DNA of 64,000 nt. Source: Diphasiastrum complanatum (Eukaryota; Streptophyta; Lycopodiopsida; Lycopodiales; Lycopodiaceae). Positions 22,260 to 33,054 of the stretch are shown piece after piece. The stretch's first letter is position 1, and the number at the start of each line of letters is the position of its first letter. The translations under genes were made by a program, and so were the position numbers. The notes under the pieces are model-generated. The model made no database searches. It saw only the letters and a list, made by a program, of their open reading frames with translations, and had not been told where the DNA came from. Location of the stretch: positions 49,234,153 to 49,298,152 of the forward strand of contig CM055097.1 in NCBI GenBank assembly GCA_029204225.1, given 5' to 3'.

Positions 22260-25200
22260 CTAATGTGAATTTACTTGTATTTGAAATTTAGCAATGTCTT
22301 GATTCGACAATTGAATGTATTGACCAAGAGTCCAATTTTGCTCTTCAACATTGGATGCTAGTTTCAACATAGTCTTTGAGCACATTCCAAGATTAGATCT
22401 ATGCATTAAATATAGGTCCTTTCCCAATGGTTTGGTGAAGATATCAGCCACACACTCCTTTGAAGAGACATGTTGAAGCTCCACCTCTTTGGCAATGACT
22501 TGATCTCTCACAAAATGGTGAGCAATCTCAATGTGCTTGCTCCTTGCATGAAAAACAGGATTGCTTGCCAAGCTTTGGGCTGAAAGGTTATCACAAAGTA
22601 TGATTGGAGTCTTCTCTGGTTCCAGCAAGTGAAGATCCAATAACATCCTCTTGATCCAAAGAATCTCCTTGGTGCATGTTGTTAATGCCTTGTACTCGGC
22701 TTCGGTGGAAGATAGAGAGATAGTTGGTTGCTTCTTTGATAGCCATGAGACCACTCCATCTCCAAGATAGATTGCAAAGGCACTTGTTGACTTCCTATCC
22801 ATTTGATCACCTGCAAAATCTGAATCTGAAAATCCACAAAGGTTAGGTGTAGTACCTCCATACAAGATGCCAAAATCTCTAGATCCCGAGATGTATCTAA
22901 GTACTCTCTTTCCTAGCTTCCAATGAGCCTCACTAGGATCTTGCATAAATTGACTTAGTTTACCAACCACAAAGCTTAGATCAGGTCTTGTGATGGTTAA
23001 CCATATAAGAGATCCTATTAGCTTTCTATAGAGAGTAATGTCCTTGAAGGATCTTTCATTACTTCTTGTAGTTAGCTTTACATTTGATTCCATAGGAGTA
23101 GAAACAACTTTACAATCTTCCATATGAAACCTTTTTAGAATAGAGTTAACATACTTTTCTTGACATATGAATGTAGATTTAGAAGATCTAATAATCTCTA
23201 TTCCTAAGATATAATGAAGTTTACCAAGATCTTGAATTTCAAACTCTCTTTTGAGTGCCATCTTGATTTCATCTATATCTAGATTGTTACCACCACTTAA
23301 GATAATGTCATCAACATAGATCAAAAGTAAAGTGATATCATTTTCATTCAATCTAAAGTAGAGAGAATGATCATACTCACTCATAACAAAGTTTTGAGAA
23401 AGTAAGAAGGAATTGAGCTTAGCATACCAACTCCTTGGTGCTTGCTTTAGCCCATACAAACTCTTTTGGAGATAGCACACATGATTAGGCTCATCATGTG
23501 AAACATAGCCCTCGGGTTGCTCCATGTAAATATCTTCTTCAAGATCACCATTCAAGAAGGCATTAGTAACATCCATTTGCCACATATCCCAATCATAAAG
23601 AGTTGCAAGAGAGATTAGGATTCGAATAGTTACCATCTTTGCCACGGGTGCAAAGGTCTCATCATAGTCAATACCATATTCTTGAGCATACCCCTTTGCC
23701 ACCAACCTTGCCTTGTACTTGTTGATTGATCCATCTTGATTTGTCTTGATCTTGAAGATCCACTTACAACCAATTGCCTTCTTGTCCTTTGGAAGCTTTA
23801 CCAACCTCCATGTGTTGCTTTTGATGAGTGCTTGATGCTCATGATCCATGGCTTGGATCCATTCCTTCTTTTGAATTGCTTCACCTACACAAGTTGGTTC
23901 ATCAAAAGAGGTAAGAAAAGCAAAGTTAGAGTTGTCCACCACTTGCTTTCCTTTTTCATCATAGGTTAGCCTTGATGGCTTAGCCCTTTGCCTTTGAGAC
24001 TTCCTTGAAGTTTGCTTTGGAGTGGCATCTCCATCTTCATCCAAGACATCTTGCACATCATGATGATTAGTAGGCACATCAACATCAACATCAACAACAT
24101 TGGAAACATTCTCTTCATGAAAGATGACATCCCTACTTATGACAACTTTCTTTGTAGAAGGAATGTACACTTTGTAAGCCTTGCTTACTTCACTATAGCC
24201 AACAAACACACCCTTCTTTGATGAAGGATCTTCTTTAGTTCTATCATCAAGTGTGATATTGACAAAACATGTACATCCAAAGATCCTACAATGCTTGACA
24301 CTCGGCCTTCTACCATAAAGAACCTCATGAGGAGTTTTACCATCCAAGGAAGCACTTGTCCATCTATTACATAGATAGTTAGCACATGCTAAAGCTTCCC
24401 CCCAAAAAGACTTAGCAAGATTAGCATGTAGTCTCATTGCCTTGGCACATTCACAAAGGGTTCTATTCTTCCTCTCGGCCACTCCATTCTGTTGTGGAGT
24501 CCTAGGACTAGACATCTCCCTCTTAATCCCATGTGCTATACAAAAGTCTTTGAACCTATTTGAGGTGTATTCCCCTCCATTATCAGATCTTAAGCATTTG
24601 ATCTTTGTATTGAATTGGTTTTCCATTTCATTCTTGAACTTGACAAATGCAGCAAACACTTCATCCTTACTTTTAAGAAGATAGATCCAAGTATACCTAC
24701 TAAAGTCATCAATGAAAGTTGCATACATCTTTGCCCCACCATTGCTAGTTGTACTAGAAGAATGAATATCAGAATGCACAAGTTGAAAAGCTTCTTTAGA
24801 TCTAGAAGTAGATCTAGAATAAGCAAGTCTATGAGATTTGGACAAGGCACAATGTTCACAAACACTATTGTTTGCAACAAGACTTTTAGGGAGACCAAGA
24901 ACAAGCTCTTTCTTTGCCATTACCTCCAAAGATTTGAAGTTGGGATGGCCCAACCTCTTGTGCCAAACTTCTTGGTTTGTCAATTGCTCCCTAGCCATAC
25001 ATCCTTCATGATTAGAGATCACACATGCATCAAGCTTGAAAAGTTTACCATGCCTCCTACCTTGAGCAATCAAGGATCCACATTTACTTATCAAACATGC
25101 ATCTCCAATGAACTCCACATCAAGTCCTTTGTCAATCATTTGACTTACACTAAGCAAATTCTTAGTGATTGAAGGAATGTACAAAACATTTTCAAGATTT

Positions 25201-26285
25201 GCTTTCCTATTTGTTGAAAGGGAAATAGGAATAGTGCCTATGCCTTTGATGTCACATTGACCATCATTTGCAGTGTAGATGATGTTACCTTCTCCCTCAT
25301 AAGACAATAAGGATGTAAAGTATTCCTTATGTCTTGTCATGTGAGATGAGGCTCCACTATCAATCCACCAAGGATCATTATCATCTATGTTGGCTAACAA
25401 ACTTGAAGTCATAACAAGTGATTCACATGTGTTATGTTCTTCCTCATCTATTGTAAGATTTCTTTGCCTCTCTCCTTGCTCTCTTTTCTTCTTATAACAT
25501 TCATTTGCAAAATGACCTTTTATCCCACAATAAAAGCACTTGAACTTTGACTTATTGTTCTTAGTAGAAGAGGAAGAGGAAGAGTGATCATCATGATCAA
25601 AGTTACCACCTTTGGACCATTTCCCTTTGCCTTTACCTTTGCCCTTGAATTTGCCTTTTGTGAAGAAAGCCTCTTCACCTCCACCTTGCAAGGATGCACC
25701 ATCAAGCTTTGATTGCAACCTATGTTCTTCAGCCAATAAGATTTCTTGCAAGTCAACCACACTTGGCAAGACTCTTTGAATGGCAAAACTTTGCACAAGG
25801 TTAGCATGTTCATTTAGCAAACCATTCAACATAACTTGGACTATTTCACCATCTTTTATGTTCTCATCAATGCATGCTAAATCATCACTTAGGGACTTAA
25901 CTCTCAAGATAAATGCATGAGCACTTTCACCCTCTCTTTGCCTACTAGAAAATATTTGTCTCCTTAGGGTCAATACCCTAGATGTGGACTTTGATTCAAA
26001 GAGCTTCTTTAAGGCATTCCATGCCTCACTTGCACTTTGACACTTTCCAACTTCCTTGAGAAGTTCATTTGTAACATTCATTTTAATGATATGAAGAGCC
26101 CTTTTGGCCTTCTTATCAAACCTTTGTTGCTCTTGAAGTGTGAGAGGTCTCTCTTCAATTTCTGCAACTATGTCCATGAGTTCATTCAACTCAAGTAAGG
26201 ACTCCATCCTCACTTTCCAAGTAGAGTAGTTTGATGAACTCAACCTTTCACTAGACTCTAGCATGATCCCACCATTGGAAGCCAT
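22260..26285 (-). CDS. Full-length copia gag-pol polyprotein
   Basis: 1341 codons without interruption, normal length for a plant copia polyprotein. Approximate residue positions are: gag 1-230; zinc knuckle C-x2-C-x4-H-x4-C at 250-263; protease DSGA at 309-312; integrase zinc finger from WHKRLGH (441) to CEHC (476-479); integrase catalytic D505 (HSDIH), D568 (RSDNGG) and E604 (AERKN); RT 800-1050 with YVDD at 990-993; RNase H about 1140-1250 with STEAEYKAL. All expected catalytic residues are visible. The start MASNGG matches that of the relative at 5969. It encodes its own capsid, protease, integrase and reverse transcriptase. With its 3' LTR lost, the copy cannot transpose normally but could supply proteins in trans. 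Confidence 0.95.
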   Translation of the reverse strand: MASNGGIMLESSERLSSSNYSTWKVRMESLLELNELMDIVAEIEERPLTLQEQQRFDKKAKRALHIIKMNVTNELLKEVGKCQSASEAWNALKKLFESKSTSRVLTLRRQIFSSRQREGESAHAFILRVKSLSDDLACIDENIKDGEIVQVMLNGLLNEHANLVQSFAIQRVLPSVVDLQEILLAEEHRLQSKLDGASLQGGGEEAFFTKGKFKGKGKGKGKWSKGGNFDHDDHSSSSSSTKNNKSKFKCFYCGIKGHFANECYKKKREQGERQRNLTIDEEEHNTCESLVMTSSLLANIDDNDPWWIDSGASSHMTRHKEYFTSLLSYEGEGNIIYTANDGQCDIKGIGTIPISLSTNRKANLENVLYIPSITKNLLSVSQMIDKGLDVEFIGDACLISKCGSLIAQGRRHGKLFKLDACVISNHEGCMAREQLTNQEVWHKRLGHPNFKSLEVMAKKELVLGLPKSLVANNSVCEHCALSKSHRLAYSRSTSRSKEAFQLVHSDIHSSSTTSNGGAKMYATFIDDFSRYTWIYLLKSKDEVFAAFVKFKNEMENQFNTKIKCLRSDNGGEYTSNRFKDFCIAHGIKREMSSPRTPQQNGVAERKNRTLCECAKAMRLHANLAKSFWGEALACANYLCNRWTSASLDGKTPHEVLYGRRPSVKHCRIFGCTCFVNITLDDRTKEDPSSKKGVFVGYSEVSKAYKVYIPSTKKVVISRDVIFHEENVSNVVDVDVDVPTNHHDVQDVLDEDGDATPKQTSRKSQRQRAKPSRLTYDEKGKQVVDNSNFAFLTSFDEPTCVGEAIQKKEWIQAMDHEHQALIKSNTWRLVKLPKDKKAIGCKWIFKIKTNQDGSINKYKARLVAKGYAQEYGIDYDETFAPVAKMVTIRILISLATLYDWDMWQMDVTNAFLNGDLEEDIYMEQPEGYVSHDEPNHVCYLQKSLYGLKQAPRSWYAKLNSFLLSQNFVMSEYDHSLYFRLNENDITLLLIYVDDIILSGGNNLDIDEIKMALKREFEIQDLGKLHYILGIEIIRSSKSTFICQEKYVNSILKRFHMEDCKVVSTPMESNVKLTTRSNERSFKDITLYRKLIGSLIWLTITRPDLSFVVGKLSQFMQDPSEAHWKLGKRVLRYISGSRDFGILYGGTTPNLCGFSDSDFAGDQMDRKSTSAFAIYLGDGVVSWLSKKQPTISLSSTEAEYKALTTCTKEILWIKRMLLDLHLLEPEKTPIILCDNLSAQSLASNPVFHARSKHIEIAHHFVRDQVIAKEVELQHVSSKECVADIFTKPLGKDLYLMHRSNLGMCSKTMLKLASNVEEQNWTLGQYIQLSNQDIAKFQIQVNSH

Positions 26286-27445
26286 GATTCTAATGTTTCT
26301 TCAACTTTTAGGTTTTGTCCTAAAGCACTTAGCACTCACTTTTCTCTCAACAAATGATAGATAAAGAGATCTATGAAGATTTAGGACCCTAAAACACTTC
26401 TATCTTGAACCTAGATGGTTTCCAAGCATAGAAAGGAAGATTGAAACACATGCAACACTTTGCACACACTAAGAATGGATTACAAAATCAAACCAACCTG
26501 AACACACTCTTGCTTAAGCTCTCAAACTTTCCAGCAAGTGACCAAATCAAGTTATGGTGTGAAGAGTTACTTGCATTCTTAGAAAAAATCCAAAACTAGG
26601 ATGCCAAGATTACCTAGTAATGAACAAACTTGATCAACATATGATCAACACACTAAGATATTGATTCAACCTGTAAAACCACATGTAAACCACACTTCTA
26701 AAAGTTTATAAACTCCAGCAAGTGATAAATACAAGATTTAGAGGTGAATGAATGAGCACACTTAGTGAATCACAAGACTAGCTTCACTATCTTGTCAAAT
26801 CTTGGTGTTTAGATGTAGATCTAAGATCACTTCACATGAGAATGTTCCTCAACCTGTTAAGAACCTGAAAACACACTTGCATAATGGTTAACACCTTCCA
26901 GCAAATGCTCCAATCAAATTACATAAGGAGAGTTACTTACATGCTCAACAAAGTACACCAAAATTTATGCCAAAATTGATGACAATCTTTACAATATGCT
27001 CTTCACAATGGAGCTTACAATATGTTCACCCAAAAAAGGGGATCTTTCATCCAAATGGGAGCTTTGCTCAGCCTTTAGGAGAATTACAACTCACTCAAAA
27101 GAGCATTTGTCATCCACTTAAGGAGAAGTTTCATCCACTTAAGGAGAGTGTTCATCCAAGAATGGATATTGTCAACAATAGGATTGAAAAGAACATTGTT
27201 AGTATTGAATATGCACAAGCCTCACAATCACAAATGATTAGGTGTTATGATCTGATCCAAAATGGTTTCTTTTCAGCCTCTGATCTTCAATAGACCTAAA
27301 ATATGCTTTTGATCCACAAGTTCAACTCACAAAACAAAGGTTAGTAAGATTTGATCAACAAAGCAATGCAAAATCATGCTAGAACTTGATCAAACATCCA
27401 AATATCACCAAAAATGGAATACTTACTGTAAATAGAAGCCAACCA
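26286..27445 (-). other. Long untranslated leader of the copia
   Basis: About 1.16 kb between the primer-binding site and gag. It has short internal repeats (CATCCACTTAAGGAGA-like words near 27110-27150) and repeated phrases around CTTCCAGCAA. No coding content was recognised. Confidence 0.6.
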
Positions 27446-27457
27446 GCTCTGATACCA
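27446..27457 (-). other. Primer-binding site, initiator Met-tRNA type
   Basis: The minus strand reads TGGTATCAGAGC directly inside the 5' LTR, the same site as in the copia at 1.2-7.5 kb. Confidence 0.92.
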
Positions 27458-28027
27458 TGTGAAAAATACAGATCCTAAGTGGATCTAAACTCCAAGATCA
27501 TTGGCTTGAATGCTTGCACTCCAAACTACATAAGCTAGGAATTGGCAACACATTCTATGCTACCTAGAATGCAAAGAACTTGATCAAAAAGCATTTATCA
27601 CAAATGGAAACTTCCATAAACATCAAGTGCGGCCCAAAATAGCATTATACAGTCCATAATACATCAGCCTACCACTTTTGGAAAGCACCTAAGATCATAC
27701 ACAATAGCTTGAAGACAATACACACAACAATGCTCTCAATGGAGGAAGAAACAATGACAATGATCTATTGATCTCAATGAAGCATACAAAAGGTTTCTCC
27801 AACCTGTTCTCCACGACTTCCCTACTATTTATGGATGAGGAAGATGACTCTCTCTCCTCTCTCTAGAAGGTACTTGACCCTAGATATTCCCTATATAGGA
27901 AAAATAGCTAAAAATGGCTTATATGACCAAAATACATCAAAATGGTCTCATTTTGAAGGGTATGAAGTTTGACACTTCATCATACTGAAAAAATACAGTA
28001 AATAAAAACATTGTGGCCTGGTTCACA
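27458..28027 (-). repeat. 5' LTR of the intact copia
   Basis: It begins (plus) TGTGAAAAATACAG next to the primer-binding site and probably ends near GGTTCACA at 28027. The left terminus resembles that of the LTR at 15803. A CACACGTGTG palindrome sits on the presumed right edge (28024-28033). The right border is approximate because no second LTR is available. Confidence 0.65.
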
Positions 28028-29052
28028 CGTGTGAAACTCCAGAACCAAAACTATTTACAATTTTAGCCAATTTAGGCCTCAAACTAGCTAGGAAATGTTG
28101 ACAATTTTCACATGGTACACCATCAACATCCATGGCAGTAGTTGTATCTGCTTGGAGACTTGGTGGTGTTGAGAAAGTGGGTTGCAGGAGGCTCGAAAGA
28201 TCTATTGTCATGGGAAGTGTCGGCCTCGCCTCAAGCAACATCTTCTTTGCATTGTTAGCACACCAATGTGCTTGCACAGGCATGAGATATGTGCACCAAT
28301 AGTAGAAAACTTCTTATTTTTTATCCATCTCAAAAATGCTTTATGTGTAATACTTCCAAAGCACACCATCTATCCAACTAATGCATCCAAAATTCTAGAC
28401 AGAAATGGTGGCATCCGCATCCGTAATAAACAAAACTTGATTAGCATATTTGCAAAAAGAGTTTGAATTGCTGGTCCTTGATCATGGTGATTTTGTACCC
28501 CTTGTTGGGCACAAAACAATTGTCCAGGAAGTACTTCTCGTCGATCTCTTTCTTAGGTTTGTTATGTGAAACCCCATCTTGGGACAATCCAAGAGCGATA
28601 GAAAAAGTGGTCTTGTTGAAAAGATAAGACACAACCCACATCTGCACTATGATATCTGTTTTAGTAACCAAGTTGATGAAATTCACAAACTCGTTACTAA
28701 CTTCAGCAAGCACCACTGATGGATCGATGTTGAGATGATTGAGGCGGCATTGATCCAACAGGGCTTGAATTGCTAAAACTTTGATAGAAGCATGCACTTT
28801 CCAATTGATAGATGAGCTTGTTCCAGCATCCATGATGAATAGTGAAGTGTTCGACACTCGAGTAGCTAGGTTGAATGCGAGAGCGCTGATGATTATGAGA
28901 GCGATGAGAGCACGGAGCATGAACGCAAGAAAACAAAAGAAAAGTTTAAGTGGAAAAAGAAAAAAGACAATGTTATAACAATGAAACAACGCGAGAATCA
29001 GAACTGGGTAAAAGTGATGGGACAACTGGAAATGATTAAACAGGAGCGGCAC
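28028..29052 (-). pseudogene. Decayed gene of unknown function
   Basis: The minus-strand frame 29052-28441 includes a plausible protein stretch starting MDAGTSSSINWKV and running to KLFLQIC. A frameshift follows near 28440. A second frame continues as FLSRILDALVGWM and KAFLRWIKNKKFSTIGAHI down to about 28250, then another frame. The chained stretches look like one helical domain broken by indels. The style resembles plant-specific transposon-associated proteins, but I cannot assign a family. The copia 5' LTR abuts its 3' side. Confidence 0.45.
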
Positions 29053-29223
29053 ATGGACACATGGTCATTTAATGAATGAAAAGATAGTCTAGACTATAGA
29101 CCGTATAAAAATGGGCTAGGCCTAACACACACTAGAATCAAATGCGTATAACGTAGGTAGACTTCAAATCTATAGATTCCATATTACTAGATCTTAGGAA
29201 TAAAAAATAAATTCATTTGTACA

Positions 29224-29266
29224 ACCAAATAATTAATAATTAATAATTAATAAACAATTAATCTGT
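29224..29266. repeat. TAATTAA-type short tandem repeat
   Basis: Several tandem copies of AATTAAT or TAATAATT lie in an AT-rich stretch between the decayed ORF and the gypsy LTR piece. Confidence 0.7.
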
Positions 29267-29319
29267 AAAACAAATAAATGTTAAAAAGTATCCTCTGATA
29301 TGACCGCCAATAGATTTAC

Positions 29320-29650
29320 AAATGTGTCGCTTCATCGAATAGCATAAACCAATAATTAGTTAACACATACATATAACCTACCTTAAGGGTATAGTTAACT
29401 ATAAGTTCACATTACTCTAGTTAAATGTATCGATTCAGAATGAGTCGATTCGAGTAGGCAACTCGGATAAGGTTACATAAGGCATCGCTTCCTTTAAAGG
29501 CTTGTCCTTTAAATACAAGAGTCTTTTGATGATAACATATCCGAAAAATCTATTAGGCCTCTTCATAAATTACATTGCCCATAGCATGCCTCCATATTAG
29601 GATATAATATCGCCATTCAAGTATTATATTCAAGATTTTGAATATTTATA
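29320..29650 (-). repeat. Fragment of a gypsy LTR (U3 side)
   Basis: The reverse complement aligns by eye with about 54140-54480, the left part of the gypsy LTR. Shared words include ATGAAGAGGCCTAA, CCTTTAAA near GACAAG, and ACTAGAGTAA. No internal gypsy sequence adjoins it, so it is a diverged LTR fragment. Confidence 0.7.
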
Positions 29651-29658
29651 AAATGTAT

Positions 29659-29722
<64 letters not shown>
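29659..29722. repeat. Compound (GT)n(GA)n microsatellite
   Basis: A (TG)n run of about 38 bp is followed directly by a (AG)n run of about 26 bp. Confidence 0.97.
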
Positions 29723-29723
<1 letters not shown>

Positions 29724-30124
29724 CCAAATGTTAATGTCTTTTATGAGTTGATAACAATTGAGTAAAATTTTGTCTAGATGAGCTTAAACTTATACAGAAG
29801 TCTCATAGATTTATACAGCTAGTGGATTTAGACAACCGCCGTCATACAAATGATGGTAATCCATTTCCACTTGATCATTACTGCAATGTAAACTGGTGCG
29901 TGCATGCATATTAAAACTTTGGACTGCACCATCTTCTCGTTTGTCATCTAAGCTCATGTGAGTTCTTTCAGTGTTGAGAAATGGCCTGCTTTTCTTTTTG
30001 TTGTGGAGATGTTTGCTTCAATATAGACCCACCAACATTGGGATTGAAGTAGTCTTTACAGGTTGGGGGGAGTTTTGGACCATTCATTAAGCTAGATTTT
30101 CAGCAAGGCAGCCATTAGACTACT
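29723..30124. other. No gene seen
   Basis: About 400 bp between the microsatellite and the start of copia pol homology. Confidence 0.5.
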
Positions 30125-31738
30125 AAACAAAAATTATTATGAGCTACCAACGACAACAGAAGAAAAACAAGCAGAAGTTGAAAGAGAGTTACCGAATTCA
30201 GAGGGAGGTCAAGATCGAGTGTCTAACAGACTCGAATTGCCAGCTTGAATTCCAACAGAAAAGCTCGAATCATAATCGAACTCAAAACCTGCAGAATCGA
30301 ACTCGAAACCACTAGTGAGAAGATCATACAGACAACGAAAACCACCAGAAAGGTATGGTCAAGATGTTTTTAATACAGCCATCAAATTTTATGGATTCTC
30401 TGACGAATCTCAAAAATTTGAGGAAGTTGTAGATGGACCAGATAAAGATCGCTGGATTCAGGCAATGGAGGACGAAATGTTATCCATGACAAGAACAATG
30501 TATGGACACTTGCACCTATACCTGATGGTAGAAAACCACTCAAGTGCAAGTGGATCTATAAGATCAAAACAGGTCTTGATGGAAAAAACATTAGATACAA
30601 GGCAAGGTTAGTTGCTAAAGATTTTTCACAGAAGTATGGGATCGACTACACTGATACTTTCTCACCGGTAGTCAAACATACATCAATTCGCTTGTTATTC
30701 CCGTATGCAGTGGCTCATGATCTGAAAATCCATATTGTGGATGAGAAAACTGCATTCCTACACACACAATTGGAAGAAGACTTATTCACGGACCAACCAA
30801 TTGGTTTTGTAAGCCAAGAAAATCCAGAATACGGATGTCACATGAATAAAACCATTTATGGTCTGAAACAAGCAGTGAGACAATGGTATATAAAGAAGGA
30901 TGAAGCACTACGTTCCATAGGCTTCAAACCACTATTTGTTGAATCAAATGTCAATATCAAGCATGTCCAAAATGAAATAATCATTCTAGCTGTTTATGTT
31001 GATGGCACGCTTATCTTCTCAAGAAGAGATAAGTTAATTTTAGATGTCAAAAGAGACATTTTTGAAATATTTGAGATCGCTGACCTAAGAGAAGCTAAAA
31101 TCTATCTAGGCTTGTAGATCGTGAGAGACTTTGAAGGTGGTAAGTTGTATCTTCACCAACAAAAGTACACTCAAAAGATCATTGAAGACTTCAACATGCT
31201 CGAATGCAAAGGTGTGCATACTCCCATGATACCTGGAACAATACCGAGCAACGCAGATTGTCCACAGACTCTCGAGGAAGAGGAACGAATGGCCAAAACA
31301 CCCTATCATAGGCTGATTGAATCATTGTTATATCTTGTAGACAACACCAGACCTAATATAGTGTTTGCAGTATATAGGCTAAGCCAATATAATCAAAACC
31401 CAGGAATGTTACATTGGAAGTTGGGAAAGAGAGTACTACAATATCTCCAGGAAACGAAAGACTATGGACTGTGTTATTCGAAGGAAGTTGGATTTCACAT
31501 CGAATCTTATCGTGACGCAAGCTGGGCATTTATGAAGGATGATAGCAAAAGTATTTCAGGAGGTTGTACTCTAGCATCTAACGCAGCGATACTCTAGATT
31601 AGCAAGAAGCAAACAGCAGTAGGCAGCAGCCAAGATGGCAAACGAGCTTATCTGGATTAAACAGATATTGGAAGGATTTGATGAATCTAGTTCTGAACCT
31701 TATGTCTTGTTAATGGATAACACTTCAGCAATCTATCT
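30125..31738 (+). pseudogene. 5'-truncated copia pol (RT, RNase H)
   Basis: Homology begins in the integrase-RT linker (NYYELP) and runs through RRSYRQRKPPERYG, DRWIQAMEDEM, the RT palm with the catalytic motif as YVDGT rather than YVDDT (near 30997), and RNase H, ending abruptly at TSAIYL (31738). Frame changes occur near 30490 and 31600, with a stop before 31121. The second catalytic Asp to Gly change alone would inactivate RT. The lineage is the same as the minus-strand copies at 12.5-15.4 and 36.2-37.5 kb. The right end is cut by an LTR. Confidence 0.9.
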
Positions 31739-32284
31739 TGTGGGAATATGCAAAATAGGACCAAGAATGGATCCTAAAATGATCCACAAGAGGGATTGGA
31801 TGTTAGATACAATTGATCTATCAATCTACACAAGATTTAGATCAATCTAGATCAATTCTAGGCATGAAAATCTAACAAGAACAATTATTAATGAAGGTAA
31901 ATGTACTTGCTGGTTTCACATGTGTGAAAACCTGTCAGAGTACGGACTCTTGCCCAAAAACAAATTACACTATGATAGAAACTCAAATCAATCAAAACAA
32001 TTGAAGACAAATGGAGAGATTGACACAAAATTGCTTCCAAAATCAAGATTGGTGTTTCGGTTTATTATGGCCAAATATGCCTCTATATATACATTTCTTG
32101 GAGCTCGTGGTACTGATCATGCATCAGATCTCACACATGTGAGGATGCTTGTTCATGTGATGAATCATCATGCAAAATTGACACTTGGATTGAACTTTCT
32201 ACTTAGAGCACTTTTGGACCATTTTCCTACTATATGGAGAACTACTAAGAAATCTTCTAGAAGTCAAAAACTGTTATGCAGAAA
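31739..32284 (-). repeat. Truncated LTR, same family as the solo LTR at 18.8 kb
   Basis: The reverse complement matches about 19120-19658. Its 3' terminus (plus TGTGGGAATATGC at 31739) is intact and abuts broken copia RNase H. The 5' part is missing from 32284. It contains a TATA-like TATATATAC near 32084 and CACATGTG motifs. Confidence 0.8.
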
Positions 32285-32489
32285 AGTTCAAAATACCCGG
32301 ACTTTAAACATAAGAGTACACTTGAGTCCCTATGGGTTGATGGTTGGCTGAATCCGTGTTGGGTGAATGAAAGGATGGTTTCTATGGCATTGGGTCATAT
32401 ACAATCTGGTGATGGCTTGAATTCACGGTATACTTCTATTCTGAATGTGGAATGTAAGATTCTAGGTCCCGGTCTTTCAAAATTAACAC
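32285..32489. other. Unassigned spacer
   Basis: A short stretch between the truncated LTR and a copia RT fragment. No domain was recognised. Confidence 0.4.
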
Positions 32490-32990
32490 TTGTTCACTGA
32501 CACCTTCAGTCTAGTGGTAAAGCATCAATCTATTCGCACCTTGTTGGCTATAGCTACTGTAGAGGATCTGGACATTCACCAGATGGACGTCCAAACAGTG
32601 TCCCTTCACGGATACATACAAGAAGACATCTTCATTTATCAACCAGAATGTTATGTCTTTCAAGGCCAAGAGCATTTGGTATGTAAATCGCACAAGGCGC
32701 TGTATGGCCTCAAGCAAGCTCCTCGGGCCTGGTATGAAAGAATCAACCACTTCTTGTTGTAGCATAATTTCACCTCTTGCTCTGCAGACTCTAATGTGTA
32801 TCTCAAACGAAAGGGGTCAAGCTATGTTATAATAGAATTATACGTTGATGATTCCTTAATTATCAGCAATTCAAATCAGTTATTACAAGAAACCAAATCT
32901 TTGTTTTTATCAAACTTTGAGATGATTGATTTAGGCTCAGTTCATCGGTATGGAGAAAAGTAGAGATCGCGCAAGCAGAAGGATCACTAA
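32490..32990 (+). pseudogene. copia RT fragment of a different lineage
   Basis: FTDTFSLVVKHQS through KALYGLKQAPRAWYE is typical copia RT. A stop follows at about 32761, then YVDDSLIISNSN near 32841. It diverges from the neighbouring copia families. The fragment ends near 32990, where another copia begins abruptly. Confidence 0.88.
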
Positions 32991-33054
32991 AAGCCAATAG
33001 TCCTATCTAACCAATGTACTTCGCAGATATGGCATGGAGGACTGCAAACTGATA

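Larger units (their letters stand above)
22260..28027 (-). mobile_element. copia element with intact gag-pol but a missing 3' LTR
   Basis: Read on the minus strand: 5' LTR (about 28027-27458), initiator-Met primer site, a leader of about 1.16 kb, and an uninterrupted 1341-codon gag-pol. After the pol stop at 22260 no copy of the LTR is found, so the 3' end has been deleted. The outer edge of the 5' LTR is uncertain by tens of bases because the second LTR is absent. Confidence 0.85.

Noticed and set aside
29659-29722. Possible CRISPR-like or satellite array
   Set aside because: Plain dinucleotide microsatellite with no spacers. No CRISPR is expected in a plant nucleus.
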